A DNA stretch of 64,000 nt from Zeugodacus cucurbitae (Eukaryota; Arthropoda; Insecta; Diptera; Tephritidae), in assembly GCF_028554725.1 (NCBI RefSeq), contig NC_071671.1:25233501-25297500 (forward strand), given 5' to 3'. The notes under the pieces are model-generated. The model worked only from the letters and a program-made list of their open reading frames with translations. It had not been told where the DNA came from and searched no databases. Shown in pieces: positions 12,135 to 25,449 of the stretch. The stretch's first letter is position 1. Each line of letters begins with the position of its first letter. Both the position numbers and the translations under genes were made by a program.

Positions 12135-13357
12135 ACAAGTAAGGAAAGGCTAAGTTCGGGTGCAACCGAACATTTTATACGCAATTTATTGAAGAAATTT
12201 TATTAAGATAACACCCAAATTTACCTATAAATTCGGCACAAAGTTTAATAGAATAACGAAAATCGTCCTATATAGTGTACTAGGGCTGAGGAAATTCCTG
12301 AACCGATTTCATTCATTTTCACCAGCAAGGTACACTATATCCAAGACTATACACTCACTTAATTTCACTAAGATTTCTCACATATTAATCCATACATATA
12401 TGCAGATTAAAGCCCACCGTATTTTTGAAAAACCTATATTTAGGTATATGGGAGCTAGGAGGTGTTATTATCCGATTTTAATAATTTTTGGAGCCGAGAT
12501 ACACTATTAAAGTAAACAATTTCCTCTGAATTACATTAAATTATCAGAGAGATGTATCCATATTTTCGGTTAAAATTTACCCTTAGGCGCGGAGTTCAAC
12601 ATGTTTGATAACAGGGGCCTTGAAAAGTTATAATCCGTTTTCGACAATTTTTTCTCAAGTGAAGCCAGAGATGATATGCACTATTTGTGGAAAGTTTTAT
12701 TCCGCTATCTTCATTGGTTCCTTATGTATACATTATAAAGTGAAGGAATCAAATGGAATTCAAAATTGAGTTATATGGGAAGTGGTCGTGGTTATGAACC
12801 GATTTCTTTCATTTTTGGACTGTATAAGGAAACAGCGAAAAAAAAAGACTGCAGAAAGTTTGGTTTACGTAACTTTATTGGTTTGCGAGTTATATACAAA
12901 AAACCTATTTGAGGGCGGGGTCACGCCCACTTTTCCGAAAAAATTACATTTAAATGTGCCCCTCCAAAATACGATCCTATGTTCCAAATTTTATTTTCAT
13001 AACTTTATTTATGGTTTAGTTATGAAACTTTATAAGTTTTTGGTTTTCGCCATTTTGTTGGCGTGGCAATGGTCCGATTTTGCCCATTTTCGAAAGCAAC
13101 CTCTTCAGGATGCCAAGGAATACGTGTTCCATGTTTCGTTAAGATATCTCAATTTTTGCTCAATTTATCCGTTGCACGCACAGACGGACGGAAGGACGAA
13201 CGGACAGACAGACATTCGGATTTTTACTCGTCTCGTCACCCTGATCATTTTGATATATATAACCCTATATCTAACCCTTAGTTTTATGACTTACAAACAA
13301 CCGTTAGGTGAACAAAACTATAATACTCTCTTAGCAACTTTTGTTGCGAGAGTAAAA
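12135..13357 (+). repeat. Family A dispersed repeat, copy A4 (nested in mariner)
   Basis: Starts ACAAGTAAGGAAAGGCTAAG and ends TTGTTGCGAGAGTAAAA. The inner left repeat is shortened (TTTTATAC directly followed by GCAATTTATT, missing TCTC). It is closest to A7: both have TTATTGAAG.AATTTTATTA after the hairpin and AAATTTACCTATAAATTCGG. It carries the GACGGACGGAAGGACGAACG block at about 13183. Confidence 0.87.
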
Positions 13358-13442
13358 AAATTTGTGTGAAATTTTGTGTTTCAAACGAAATTTCTTATGC
13401 CTAAACGTTGAAAATGTCGAAAAAACATTTGGTGATTAAATC

Positions 13443-14092
13443 ATGTTGAAAACTCAAGTTTACGATTGGTATAAATCGTTCAAAGAGGGGCGAGAGGGAG
13501 TGAACGATTTGCCAAGTTCAGGACGGCCTTCGACCTCTTCACCTGAAGACGACATGCAAACAAGTCAACAATCATCGGAATGGCGCGACATGAATGAATG
13601 GTCAAATGAGCCGAAACCGAAAAAACTGCGTCAAAGCAAATCAAAAATCGTGATGATGCTGATCGTTTTCTTCGATATTCGATGTTCATTCGAAATTCTT
13701 ACAGTCAATAAAGAATATTATCTTGGCGTTATGAAGCGTTTGAGTGAGAATTTTCGTTGCAAAAGACCAGATTTGTGGCGGAACAACAGTTGGATTTTGC
13801 ACTACGATAATGCGCCAGCGCACAATGCGATCATTGTGAATGAGTTTTCGAACAAAAATTCAACAAATATCATCGAACAACCACCGTACTCTCCAGATAT
13901 GGCCCCAAAACTCAAATTACCATTCCGTGGAACCCGTTTTGAGAGTATTAAAGACATCAAAACTAATGCGCAACGAAAGCTGAAGGCCATTCCGGTATAT
14001 AGCTAAAGGTATTTCGATGATTGGATTGTTCATTGGAAGAAGTGTATTGCCTCAGAAGAGGCCAATTCTGAAGGGGATATAATAAAATTAGG
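13443..14092 (+). pseudogene. Mariner-like transposase remnant (third lineage)
   Basis: The open frame at 13443-14006 begins MLKTQVYDWYKSFKEGREGV with DLPSSGRPSTS, the helix-turn-helix and linker of a mariner-like transposase. It then jumps across a large in-frame deletion to PKPKKLRQSKSKIVMMLIVF, the NKEYYLGVMKRL block, WILHYDNAPAH (second catalytic aspartate) and QPPYSPDMAP (third aspartate, 29 residues between the two). After the stop at 14004-14006 another frame continues YFDDWIVHWKKCIASEEAN, the family's C terminus. The first catalytic aspartate region (TGDET-type block) is deleted, so it is inactive. The 29-residue spacing matches mariner-like proteins often annotated in insects as FLJ37770- or GVQW3-like, as I recall, rather than classical D-34-D mariners. 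Confidence 0.85.
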
Positions 14093-14141
14093 TTATTGAT
14101 AAGTTTTATTTCAAATTCGCGGGTACTTATTTGACAGAATT

Positions 14142-17100
14142 TATACACACTTAAATGTAAGCTAATACTAATTATTGAAGAGTTTTAGTTTAATTTGCGC
14201 AATTTGTTGTTGTTATTTTCGTATATTTTATGGCCATTTGAGCCTTTTGTTTGTTGTAATTTGTTGTTATTCGTGTATGTTTGTTTTTGTATTTGCCTAT
14301 ATGTTAGAGTCATTTTACCACTTTTCCATGCAAACAACCGGACAATTTCAGTCATTTTGCCAACGCATCGAAGCACACTGGCGTACAGTTTGACTGGTTA
14401 TTAAATGAAATTAGCAATGATTTGGAAAGTTAAATTGATTTTTTTTGTATCTGCGCTGCGAGAGAAATTTTATAAAATTGCAGTTTAGATGTGCGGCTTT
14501 TCGCTCGAAGTGTTGCAGTTTATTAAATTGAAACTAATGCTTTGATCAATCATAGACCATACACAAGTGTGTAGTGCAATGAGAAGTTCACTGAGTAGTT
14601 CAAGTGAATTGCACTCACGCTTACAACCGCTCAGCCGCTCCACCTAACAACCAATTCAACTAATAACATCCGTTGGCGCTGGAAAACATTTCATTACATC
14701 AATGCTGCGTGCATTTGAGCAGCAGTGATGGTAGAAATAATAACAACAACAATAATAACAACAACAACATTATATATCAATACAGACGCAATAACTGTCC
14801 GACGCACTGGCGAATTAACTGTCTAACTGACTGCCTGTCTCTACTATAAGCGATTAACTGATGGATTCACTCACTAAACGAGCGATTAGCTGACTGACTG
14901 ACACACTAACTGACTCAACGACTAGCATTTATGACTCACTGTGGTTCTTAAACAGATACACACACTCAAATAATCACATAGCAGCATTGCCACCGGAAAT
15001 AACATCAGCATAAATCAGGAAATTGAAGAAAACATCAGCGCAGGAAAAATCGAAAATCAGGCAATGAAAATTTGGGAAGAAAAATCTATAATATCAACGA
15101 TTGCATAAGCGATGTGCTTATGTGTGGAAGTGCAAGTGTGCTGCAATTCAATTCACCAAAAATGCCAAAAAAGATCATAAAAATTCGCAATAAATCGCGC
15201 AGCATTCAAGCGTGTACAGTGGCATAAAGCGCAGCGTTTTAATAACTGAGTTCATTGGAAATTGTTGTCATATTTGATTAAAACTTATATGTGTGTGTAT
15301 TTCGAGGTAATATGTAATTACATAAGTACTTGGAGTACAAAAGTGGCATGAGAGAGAAAGAGCTCCATTACATCGCATAAAAAAGTTTAGAGTGTAATGA
15401 GAGGGGCCTGGTAGTGATGCGGAGCTTTAAGCTAAAAGCTCTTTAAAAGAAAACATCAAACGATATCAAGGAAGTTGATTTTAAGTAGAGCTTTTCAAGA
15501 TATTTCAAAGCTTCGAACCTCCGATGAGCAGATCAGCTTCGACGAAACAAAGCTTAACCCGGCAGTTAAGTACTTATCTTCTAGTGAGCTAAAAATCTCG
15601 AGGCAGAGTTGAGAGTCTCTCCATTTCTCTCAATTTGAATGAAATCTTGAACACTCCATTAAAAAAAAGCGTCTGCACAAAGCTAGAAATAGTTCCTAAA
15701 TAGTGTTGTAGGGTTACTGCAAAGTTGACAATACTTGGACGGATATGTAACGGGTCCGTTTCGGTTATGTAGACCCTACTGAGATGAGAGCGAACTAACA
15801 AGTAATATTTGTAGTATCTTCTTAACGAATAGAGCTACTGCAAGAAAATTACGAATATCTAAAGAAGATTTTCTTTTTTAAGCCGGATTCCGGTAACACT
15901 CTACTTTCCATCGTAGAGACTATGAAAGTCGTATACATCTCAGTCTGTGGCCTCATTTATTAGAAACTCAATTTATCAACACCTCACCGATTCGCGTCCG
16001 AAATCCAGGAACTAAATATTGAGGTAAGTCTACTTTGTAACTTGGCTCAAACGTTGATTCAATTTGAATTAGTCTCTCCCAGAAATCGTTCGAGATCTTC
16101 CTCGTCTTATACTGCTAAGGTCTAGAATATATAAACTCTATTTTTTTTACTGAAGAGTCGAGAAAGGATTCGATAGTCATCTTCAAAGACGGAGTGATGA
16201 ATCCTTACCATTATTTTCAAGATTTCCAGAAAGCTTTCAGACTTCTAGAACTGAAGATTTTGACAGCTGTTTAAATTAATGAAAATTGGTCGATTATCCA
16301 TTCCAAAGCTTCGTGAGGGAGAACCTTTACTCATGATCTACATTCTAATCTATGTTTTCAGATAATTTTTTAAGCGATGGTCCGACATTTTGGAGGGGTA
16401 TCTTGATATAAAATATCAGTTCTCGAATAGTACCATCTGAATATCCTAACCAAAAAATTATTATTAACTTCGTGTTACTATGAAGTCGCAACGGTAAACT
16501 GAAGAGTCCTGTTAGCACTTAATCAAATTAAGATTGTGTATTAAAAAGTAATATAGTTTGCCCATTTTCTGCTCTTCTTATAATTGAATATTGGAAGCAA
16601 CGCAATTTAGTGTTGTATTAGCTAACTTCTAGGTTGATAACTCTAGCTATATATAGCCTTTGCGGTGTTCTGAATCCTGGTAGAAGATGAGATATTGAGA
16701 GCTCCGTTAATGCTGTATGAATAGGTATCGAAATATTATATTTATTATAAGCTGATGAAACTTATATTGGATCAGGATTCGAAAGGAGCACAGAAAGCAG
16801 AAAGTACGTCTTCGCATAAGTTTTATGCTTTCTTGAAAACCAGTTCTTGCAGATACTTTATCTTAATTATTCGATAAACTGAATGGAATTATATCTATAA
16901 AATGAAAGTCAAACAATTAGCGAATGAGTGAAAAAGAAACTAGGGGAGTAATAAAAAAATCGATCAACCCCTGTTAGATCTTGTTTTTTTTATGAATTTG
17001 TTCTCCATGTACATATCACTTTTATTTGCTTTCCATCTCCAACTTTTCATTTGCCCTCTCTTCAACCGGAGTTAATGCATTTATCATTGCTTGATTTACG

Positions 17101-19996
17101 ATGCTTTGTGTTGGCGATATTTATTTGCAATTTTCCACTCATTTTAACGCAACAAATAAACCGAGAAACCACAACGTACTGTGAAGACGACGAAGACGGC
17201 AAATAGAGAATAAATGCTAGAGAATTACCTTTATTATTATTATTGTAATTTCGTTTGGTGCGCACAAATTGAATATTTCGACGACAACTAATACAAATCA
17301 ATATGAACTTTAGCGATTTAATTCAATTTCGTTGAAGAGACAGCGACGAGGTGGAGGTGGAAGAGAGTGTAGACTGAGTAAATAAATATGTTTGTAGAAG
17401 AGCTGTTGTAGAAGCGTCGATGTTGCCGCAGCGAAAGCGATGCGCCGTCTTATCAGCAATTGTTGATCGCCAAGCGACGATAAATTACAAGCGTATTAAT
17501 AGCGAATGGCGAATCGAAGGCACACAGAAGTAGCAGTGAGTTGTGGCAACAACGCTTGTGGCATGCAACAGTGGCAACTCAGTGGCACAAAAAACATTTG
17601 GGGTCAGTTGGGCATACTTCAATATTGTGAATTTCAAGACTTGATGATTTTTAGCTGCTTCTGTTGCCCTCTCATTCCCCTTTTTGTTGCACTCTGCTCA
17701 GCATAAGCGTGCCGGAACCTATAATTTTCATTATGTTTCTATGATTATTATGCTAAATTATAAAAGAATTTATCATGGATTAATTGGGCGTAAACCCGCA
17801 TAGCCGCGCAATGTCAGCAGACGTCGCTGAGAGAGAGAGGCGGGGTGGCAACCGCACAGCATTAATAGCCGCAAGCCAAGGGAGCAACTGTCAGTATGGA
17901 GCGCAAGTAGTAGTAGCTGTGGCTGCCATTTCGAGTGGCGTATAAAGCAAATTGACGTTGTCAGTGTCGCATGATTGTTGTTGTTGTGGTGTTGCTTTGT
18001 CATTGTTGGTTGGTTGTTGGTGTTCGCTTGAGGCGTCTCGTGGCTTTCGCGCACTCACCAGCTAGAAAGACTTTGTGCGCTATTAGTTTGGGTGTGTTTG
18101 AGTATGTCAGTATGGTAGTCATGTTGAAGCTACAGCTTGGCTTGTTCATATTGTTATTGTCAATAATAAAGTCGCGTTCAGCCCCATGTGGTGGTCTCTC
18201 AAGCATTGTTCGTGCGATTGAATATTTTTCAATTCCTCTTCTTTTATTTTTCTTCATTCATTTTTGTATTGTTTTATTGCTTTCTTTCTCCCTCCACCCG
18301 CATCATCATTAAGTTGTACAAGCGCGTAAATCCGAAATGAAAATTTCACAAGCTTATTCTTTGGCGCATATTATTTACTATATTATTGCTGTTGTTGTAC
18401 ATTTATCTAGTGGAAAAATTAAGAAAATTGTCTTTTCTGCGAAAATGTCTTTGCTGCTTATGAAAATATTTCTATGACATTTCTTTCCCTTATTTAAGCC
18501 GCACGCCGCGTTGCTAGCGCCGAATCTACTGTGAGTCATATTAGTAGGGGGCTCCAAACGAGTACTATTTGTGCTCGTTGTCTTATTTGCTCTATTTAAG
18601 TCTGCTTTCATTAGTTGTTGTGGTATGTTTGGTGTCTACATAGCTACCCAGTAGGAATTCGGAACTTTATACCGTTCTTATAAATTATTAGTGATTTACT
18701 CGTTGCTTTGACTGAGTTCTTTCTAAGTTACTAGTCGATAGCTTGTCTCTAGATTTGATCTGACTTCGAATCAACGTACATATTTTCTTTTGTTCCAGCA
18801 TCAGATCTGAGGAGTACTGATGAATATTTTTAGGCTGAAAACCGATAAATTTTTCACAAAATAATTTTTTGTCAAGATCATCATTCTCTAAGACAAGAAT
18901 GTGCGGAAGAATAGAGCTTTCATTTAATTATGTTGGCTTTCACTATATAGTCAGCCTTATGTATAAGTAGAACAAGAATTTTATCCAATCTGTAGTGTTA
19001 AATTTTTCAAACATTGCATCAAAGATGATAATGCTTTATTTACTGCTTAAAAAGTTCAAACCCTTTTCTCCAAAACCCCACATTCATGGGATTATGATAA
19101 TGTTGTTGTTCGCTTTTTGAGTTGGTAACTTCAGCTCTTTTGGTTAATCTCGACAACTATATAGATGATTCTCCTCCTTTATTATGGTATGATCCATGAT
19201 ATTAATCTAGAAGCGGTTCTACCATGTTCCAAGAGCGATTCCAAAAGGCTCAGCGATTATATGAGAAAGTTTCTCATTTAATACTCGTCTTCTTGCAGTC
19301 TTATTATTGTTTTTTTTTCTTTTCTCAAGTATTTTTGTAGAATTTTACCGAATTTACTGACAGAGATAGATAAAAATCTGGTTTGGTTCAAATTACGTAG
19401 AACCGAGTGGCACGGGAATGGTTTTCTTAAAGTGTTTCTTACTGTAGAACAACAGATTTGATATAGAGTTCTACAATAAATGCAGAGTTCTTATATGAAT
19501 GTGGAGGTCAAGGTCCATAAATTGTTAGATATCTGTTGCTGATTCAAGCGAACAATCACTTTCTCATTAGTATTACCTTTAGTATCTTAGCTTGTGATGA
19601 GCCTTGATTTTAAGTTTAGAGACACCTTTCGTCATCTCTTTACTTGTGCTAAAGTTTTCGAGCTTCAATCTGTATTTTAAGGATTATATTCAGCATCTTA
19701 TTGCAAGACTTTCAGGATCAGTCTATGTCGAGATGTCTGCTTTCATGAAATTCTCGGTAGAATGATTTGAAACGTTGCACTAATAATATAGAAAATCTCG
19801 TTTTTCGACTATCATGGTAAGATCAAGACGAATCTTAATAAAAAACGTTAAAACATTAGGGTTGTTCGACATCAAATTACAAATGCTCAGTATGCTTGGA
19901 AATCATAGAACGATAATTTATGATTCAGATGCGGCATATTGGCTTATATATAAAGAGTTAGACCATATATGCATACTCAAGTCTTCTTTTAAAATA
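14142..19996. other. Long stretch without recognised genes
   Basis: AT-rich sequence. 14725-14772 is an (AAC/AAT)n microsatellite, and 14800-14935 is rich in CTGACT/ACTGACTG words. 15732-15781 carries the dispersed ACTTGGACGGATATGTAACG...GGTTATGTAGACC segment. 17238-17252 has ATT repeats, and 17965-18030 has (GTT)n inside a more GC-balanced zone (about 17300-18310) that resembles fly UTR or regulatory DNA. No open frame here shows a domain that I recognise. Confidence 0.45.
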
Positions 19997-20169
19997 CAGT
20001 GGAACTTCTCTAACTCGAATCACCATAATCCGCAAAAAAACTTCGAGTTAGAGAGACTTCCGAGTTACAGAAGGTAATTTGTATAAATTTAGACTTCTAT
20101 TGCCAATTCAATAGTTCGAATTATGGAGAACTTCGAGTTAGAGCAGTTCGAGTTATGGAAGTTCAACTG
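19997..20169. mobile_element. pogo/Tigger-like MITE
   Basis: A 173-bp non-coding element flanked by TA (19995-19996 and 20170-20171). The termini are CAGTGGAACTTCTCTAACTC (left) and CAGTTGAACTTCCATAACTC (right, reverse complement), followed by GAA on both sides. The outer CAGTKGAACTTC and the inner AACTCGAA are typical of pogo/Tigger-type elements. Sub-terminal TTCGAGTTAGAG/TTCGAGTTATGG repeats also occur inside. It is too short to encode anything, so it would depend on a transposase elsewhere. Confidence 0.8.
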
Positions 20170-23044
20170 TATTTAGGTTACCTTCGTCGGCTCCCCTTAA
20201 ATCTTACACTTAAATTTCCTACAGGGCATGCGGTTGTTCACCAAACAACTAAAAAGAATGAAACTACCAATTTATCTATTATTTTTTTCCACATATCTGT
20301 AGAACTTTATATATGTGTTTGTTTCCATATGCACACACATATATTTTCTGTAATAATCCAATAGTATATCCACATTTTATATATGTGTTCGCGCATTTAT
20401 TGTAATGTATGTAATTGTTGTGGTTAATCGAGTGTAATTGATTTTATTTTAATCTTTATTATTGCTCACCCCCCACTCCAACCCACAAGACTTGCTAGAG
20501 CTTAGTAGCGCAGCAACTTTGTCATGTAGTTACGATGCATATATGTGTGTGTGGGTGTGTCTAAGGAAGACAATTCTGTTACCAAAATTGTTACTGTTGT
20601 TTTTGTGTTACATTTCGAGGTTATGGCGCGTGTGATTCAATGGCAATTGTGTGGTTAACATCAGATAAATCAAAAAATTACTTAGTTGCCACAAAACGAT
20701 GGGTGTTTCTCAGCTGCGGTTTGATTAAATACACATAAGGAGTGCCTGTTATACGTGAGAGCATGTGTGGGTAGTTGGTAGAGGTAGTAGGTGTGTATGA
20801 GCTGGAGAAAAGTGTTATAATGGTGAAATTTTTTATACAAAGTACTCCTAAAGCTTTCAGGGATTTATTGCGTGAAGATCACTGCAGAATGTTGATGATC
20901 AAACATTTTAAGAGAATCTTATCAACAGTTTTCTTCCAGAAAACAATGTTGGATCCAGTAATTCTATGGTTTATGACTGAAGCTCAATACACAATATTTT
21001 CTAGCCCAACCTTTGGATCCATCCATAGAAGACAAGTCCAAAGCATGTTTTTGATCCAAAAGCGGTTTGATCCAACGGTATTTGTAGAGTTCTATATACT
21101 CTTTGAGGCTTTTCAGGTATGTATAACAATATGATCCCTTGTACGTCTTAATTTTTAAGCTTTATATATATGCTTGGAAGAACATATCCCATAAGTAAAA
21201 ATCTCTGAAAATCCAGGTCCAATACCGGTCTTTTATAAGAACTACTAAGGGTTTTCCGCATTTTCAATGAATATCTTAAAAAATTTAAGATTGTCCATTC
21301 GACTTCAACTCGTATTATTATTATACGTCATTTACTCCCTGAGTCCTTGACAGTTACAAAACGAAGAAAGGTTTGATCTTGAAATATTTTTGGAATACAA
21401 ATTATGTAGTATTAAGATGTATTATTCATCGTCAAGGCTTCCAGACAGAGGAATAGCAGGACAAATAGGAATCCCGAAGTGTTACTAAAGACTAAATATA
21501 ATAGATTAACCCTTAGATCAATTAAAAATTCTGTCAAACGACGTCTTTTGCATAATGTTTGGCTTAGTAGAATGTGGATAAAGATAGATCTTTCTAGAAT
21601 ATTATCTTTTAGGAAGAGTGAGTGAGTGTCCGAAGTTGTCTGGTACCTGTAATTTATCAATTTCTAATAATTTTCAGGTCAGTTAGAACGATAAGACGGA
21701 CCGATTCAAGAGATTTTTTCATATCACTACCTAACAGGATCTATAATTCATGTACTAGAGACGAAAGGACGCCGTTTGGACGGTTCCATATTGAGTTTCT
21801 TATTAGTTTTCTTCTTCTAGCGATAAACTTTAGATATTGAAACAGAATATGAAAAAAAGTGATCGCAGCTTACATTTGTGGTCCCAAAAAACTGTAAAAT
21901 TTACTTTAAGGATCTTGAGAGAACTATGGACGGCATGGAAATCATCGATATTTCTAAGATAATATAAAGATAAAAAACGCTGTTAAACCGGAAAATTTGG
22001 TTTTCTGCTTAAATATTAACTAACCCATTATTATTACTCTGGCATATTTTAACTATTCAAAAGGGAATTCGATGTTTCTTTAGAATATTACATTTCATAT
22101 TATTAGATCCAATCAGCTTCAATTATGGACCTGGAAGTAACCGCTTTAAAATTACAAATTTTCTTATCTTCGTAATTTGGTAACAAAACTGTCAAACAGA
22201 ATCCACCTTTACAAACGGAAACCGGAAGCACTAGCATTACAAATACAATTGTCTTCGTACACGAATTAAATGACACAAGGGTGAGCGCATAAAGGTCCTC
22301 GACTACGGCACAAAATCACTTGAACATCCTGCTAAGTTTAAGAACATTAGGAACATCATTAAACTAAATAAGGAGAAAATTAAATGCAATCAACTTTGCA
22401 GCGAAGGATGACGACTGCAAAACGAGTAAGACAACAACAAAGGAATAAAAGATAAAACTAACGAAACTTCAATTTGATAAAAGGGGAGCAGCGAAAGATA
22501 CAATAAAACGTAAAACTCATTAAAATCACGCCAACAACAACAAGGGTAGTGTTGCAACGGTAGCGCGTAGACATTGTGAAACAAAGACGACACACAACAA
22601 ATACAATAACAATAATAATAAGCTCAAGCTCACACAAAATTACGCTACAAAGCAATGGCAAACCGATGATGAGTTAAATGAAGACTTGCCGTTTTTCTGA
22701 GAAATTCGAATTCAAAAGCAGTTAAATATTAGCCGAAGTAGCAGTGCGTTGAAGCCAACGTTTTATATAATGACTTTTATTGGTTCAGGAAGTGAGTAGA
22801 GACATTTGTTGCATCCAGCGGTGAAATTGGTTATGCAGAGAGACAGAAAGTAGAAAAACGAAAAAAAATCATAATGAGGCAACGATATTTCGAAATGAAA
22901 TTTTCATATTTTACATCCGGCATGCGAAATATTTTTTTTATTTATTTAGGTGGAATCGCTTTTTTCGTTCTTTGGATTTCGGCAAGTGATTTTGATAAAA
23001 ATAAAGTTGATTGCCTCGACCACTGGCTTATGTTTGGTGCGCCT
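20170..23044. other. No gene recognised
   Basis: AT-rich sequence with several open frames of 60-120 codons (for example 20775-21134 +) that show no domain, signal or neighbour supporting them. CAAC/CAACAA-rich words occur at 22420-22640. Confidence 0.4.
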
Positions 23045-23572
23045 AATTCACTCTCAAGCATAATGTTTGAGGAATTCACGACTAAAGCTTTCTCTTATGA
23101 AAGCTCAAATAGTTAATAGTTGATTTTTAAATTAATTAAAGCTCAGGTAATTATTAATTGAAGCTTTCATTTATGAAAGCTCATATAGTTTCAAGTATAT
23201 TAATTAGTAGAACAGATTCAATACAAAGTTAGAAAAAAAAAATAGTGATTTGTGTTTTTGTACGAGTTAAAGCCTCAAGAAGGCTCCGAGAGAAACTTAA
23301 AATTAATTCATGACTGTGGTTTGAACTGTTGCAATGTATTTGGAAAATTACTCTCAAAAAGCGGAAATGTATTATGATGAAATTAGATAAAGCTTTCACT
23401 AATGAAAGCTCAAATAGTTATTAGTTGAATCTTACACTGATTAAAGCTCAGATAATTATTAGTTGAAGCTTTCATTTATCGAAGCTCAGATAGTTTTAAG
23501 TATATTAATACAGATTCAATACAAAGCTGAAAAAAACAATTCGTGATTTGTGTTTTTGTACGAGTTAAGGCT
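23045..23572. repeat. Tandem duplication of a hairpin-bearing unit of about 300 bp
   Basis: Two diverged units (about 23045-23276 and 23348-23572, offset about 298-305 bp) share a start AATTnACTCTCAA, two palindromic AAAGCTTTC...TATGAAAGCTC hairpins, a TTTnAAGTATATTAAT segment, GATTCAATACAAAG and the end GATTTGTGTTTTTGTACGAG. Each unit has one hairpin centred on AAGCTTTCATTTATGAAAGC or a close variant. No coding capacity. The origin is unknown. Confidence 0.75.
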
Positions 23573-25449
23573 TTTATGAGTTTAAAACTATGCGGAAGAA
23601 ATTTAAAAAGATAGTATTCCACATAATGGAAGCTCCTTCAAAGTTTCACCAATACTATTCGACCAGTTTTAACTATTGGATAACTAGAGTTGAATCTTCC
23701 AGACACTGTGGAATTCTTACTCACAAGCTTTATATTATTTTAAGACTTTCTACATATTCTTTGATGAGATCTTTGTCAATATTTGAACCAAATTAATTTT
23801 TTCAAGGAGTTAACTGGGCTGCGATGGAATACTATTGCACCAACATGCATAAAATTATATGATCATATAGACATCCTCAACATTTATTTTGATATCCTTC
23901 TAAATCTTCCTTCCTATTTACATTAAGGTAACCTTTGAAGCTTTTCGAAGATTTTAAATGGATATGAAGTCTAAACCGAGTGTTATGAGGATAAATGTTT
24001 AGTAAAGGATTGCTGTCTTGTGGTTTTAGTTTGATCGGAGCTATCGCAAACAAACAAAAATTTAAAAGTTTGTGCATAATAGAAGAATGTTGAAGATTTA
24101 TTTTAGACTCTTAAATTTTTGGTAAATACTGGTGAATTTTTGGTGAAATTTTTTTGAAGAAATTAAACAAAGTTTCCTCTTTTAATTTTTTCGGAATTTT
24201 CCTAAAAAAATTTTATCTTCTCTTAACATTATGCCCCAAAAGCCCTCATCCCACGTAAACACTGCATAAAACCATTTCAAAATATGTTAAATTCAACCGA
24301 AAATTTCCACGAAAATTTGTAATTCTCCAATAAAGCTGAAAATTAAATTTTCCGTCCACTAATGAGAGCTAAGTGTTCCAACCCGAGGCATAGGCGTCCA
24401 CAGCAAACAACTCTATACTATTTGTCGCCGCTTCTAGTTGTCGTGCACTTCGCGGTCAAAATAATCTAATTCATCACTTAAAAGCTGTGCGTGCCCGCAA
24501 AACCATTTGACAACGTGCTCGAATGTGCGGTGAGCGGAGGAGAGATAGGAGAGAGCAAGGAGTTACATGCAGATAAATATAATATATATCTATATATAGA
24601 TGTGAGTGTGCGTGTGTGACTGCATGTAGACGCTTCAATGAATTCGACCTGTTCGTAGGTAGCACAATACCGGCTGCGGTATTTACTAGCAGAGCCACTC
24701 TGGTGAACGTAGTCTACTTACAGGCGCACAACGTATTTGCGATTTATTTATGCGAAACATGCACATTTAATGAAACGTTTTGCGAATTTTTAATAAACTC
24801 AATTGCAATGCACGCTGAAAAAGGAAATGGCAAACACTCTCCTATATATATTTATAGAAGTATATCTGCATGGATAAAAAGGGAAACATTTATTTGCATG
24901 CAAGAGATGAGTGGGAAATATGATAAATTTGTGGTTATACGTTAAACAAGTCCCTCGGCAGTTGTTGTGTTAGCTTGTTGTAGGGAGCAGGAGTGCCGTT
25001 CTTTTTTCAAGTCTAGCAAATAAAACGAGTGTTCGTTCTTTTTATTATAGCAAGAGCGATATTAAAAGAGAGGGTGTTAAAATTTGTATGGAATGATGAA
25101 AGGTTGGTGTTTAAGGTGCCCACTAAAAGGCAGAAATTTTCTTGAAAAAATGTTGGAAATTTTTGATATGTAATAAATGGTGGAATACTTTGAAAAGTTG
25201 CTCCAACAAATCCGTAAATAGAAGCAATGGTGATTTTAATATATATTTTGTAAAAAAACACGCGATTTGCAGCACATTTTTAATTTTTAATAAAAATCAC
25301 TGGAAACTCCTACATTTAATTTTCTCAGATAGGATTATAGCTCATGCGATTCTGTAAGTTGCGAAATTTTTGTGTTAACCTAGCGCCGGAGCTGCGCGAT
25401 GGTGTTGCAAGGAGACACATGTGGCAGCTGGATGTCGGATTTTGCGGGA
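23573..25449. other. No gene recognised
   Basis: AT-rich sequence with no supported feature. A TATATATCTATATATAGATG palindromic tract lies near 24585-24602. Confidence 0.4.

Larger units (their letters stand above)
11975..14141 (+). mobile_element. Decayed mariner-like element split by family A copy A4
   Basis: Imperfect terminal inverted repeats GATTCTGTCAAGTAAGTACC (left) and AATTCTGTCAAATAAGTACC (right, reverse complement) are flanked by TA at 11973-11974 and 14142-14143. Removing the inserted family A repeat (12135-13357) leaves about 0.94 kb, shorter than a full element, so it also carries deletions. The order of events is clear: the mariner landed first, then family A copy A4 inserted into its 5' part, between GAACAAAAA and AAATTTGTG of the mariner leader. 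Confidence 0.85.

Noticed and set aside
11235..13369. Similar open frames (SFIYGLVM..LYxFxVFAILxAWQWSDFAHF) in several family A copies, suggesting a conserved protein
   Set aside because: The similarity follows from repeat homology. Changes are scattered over all codon positions, lengths differ in every copy, and overlapping frames on both strands are equally open.
20775..21134. 119-codon plus-strand frame
   Set aside because: No recognisable domain, AT-driven composition, and no promoter or splice context.
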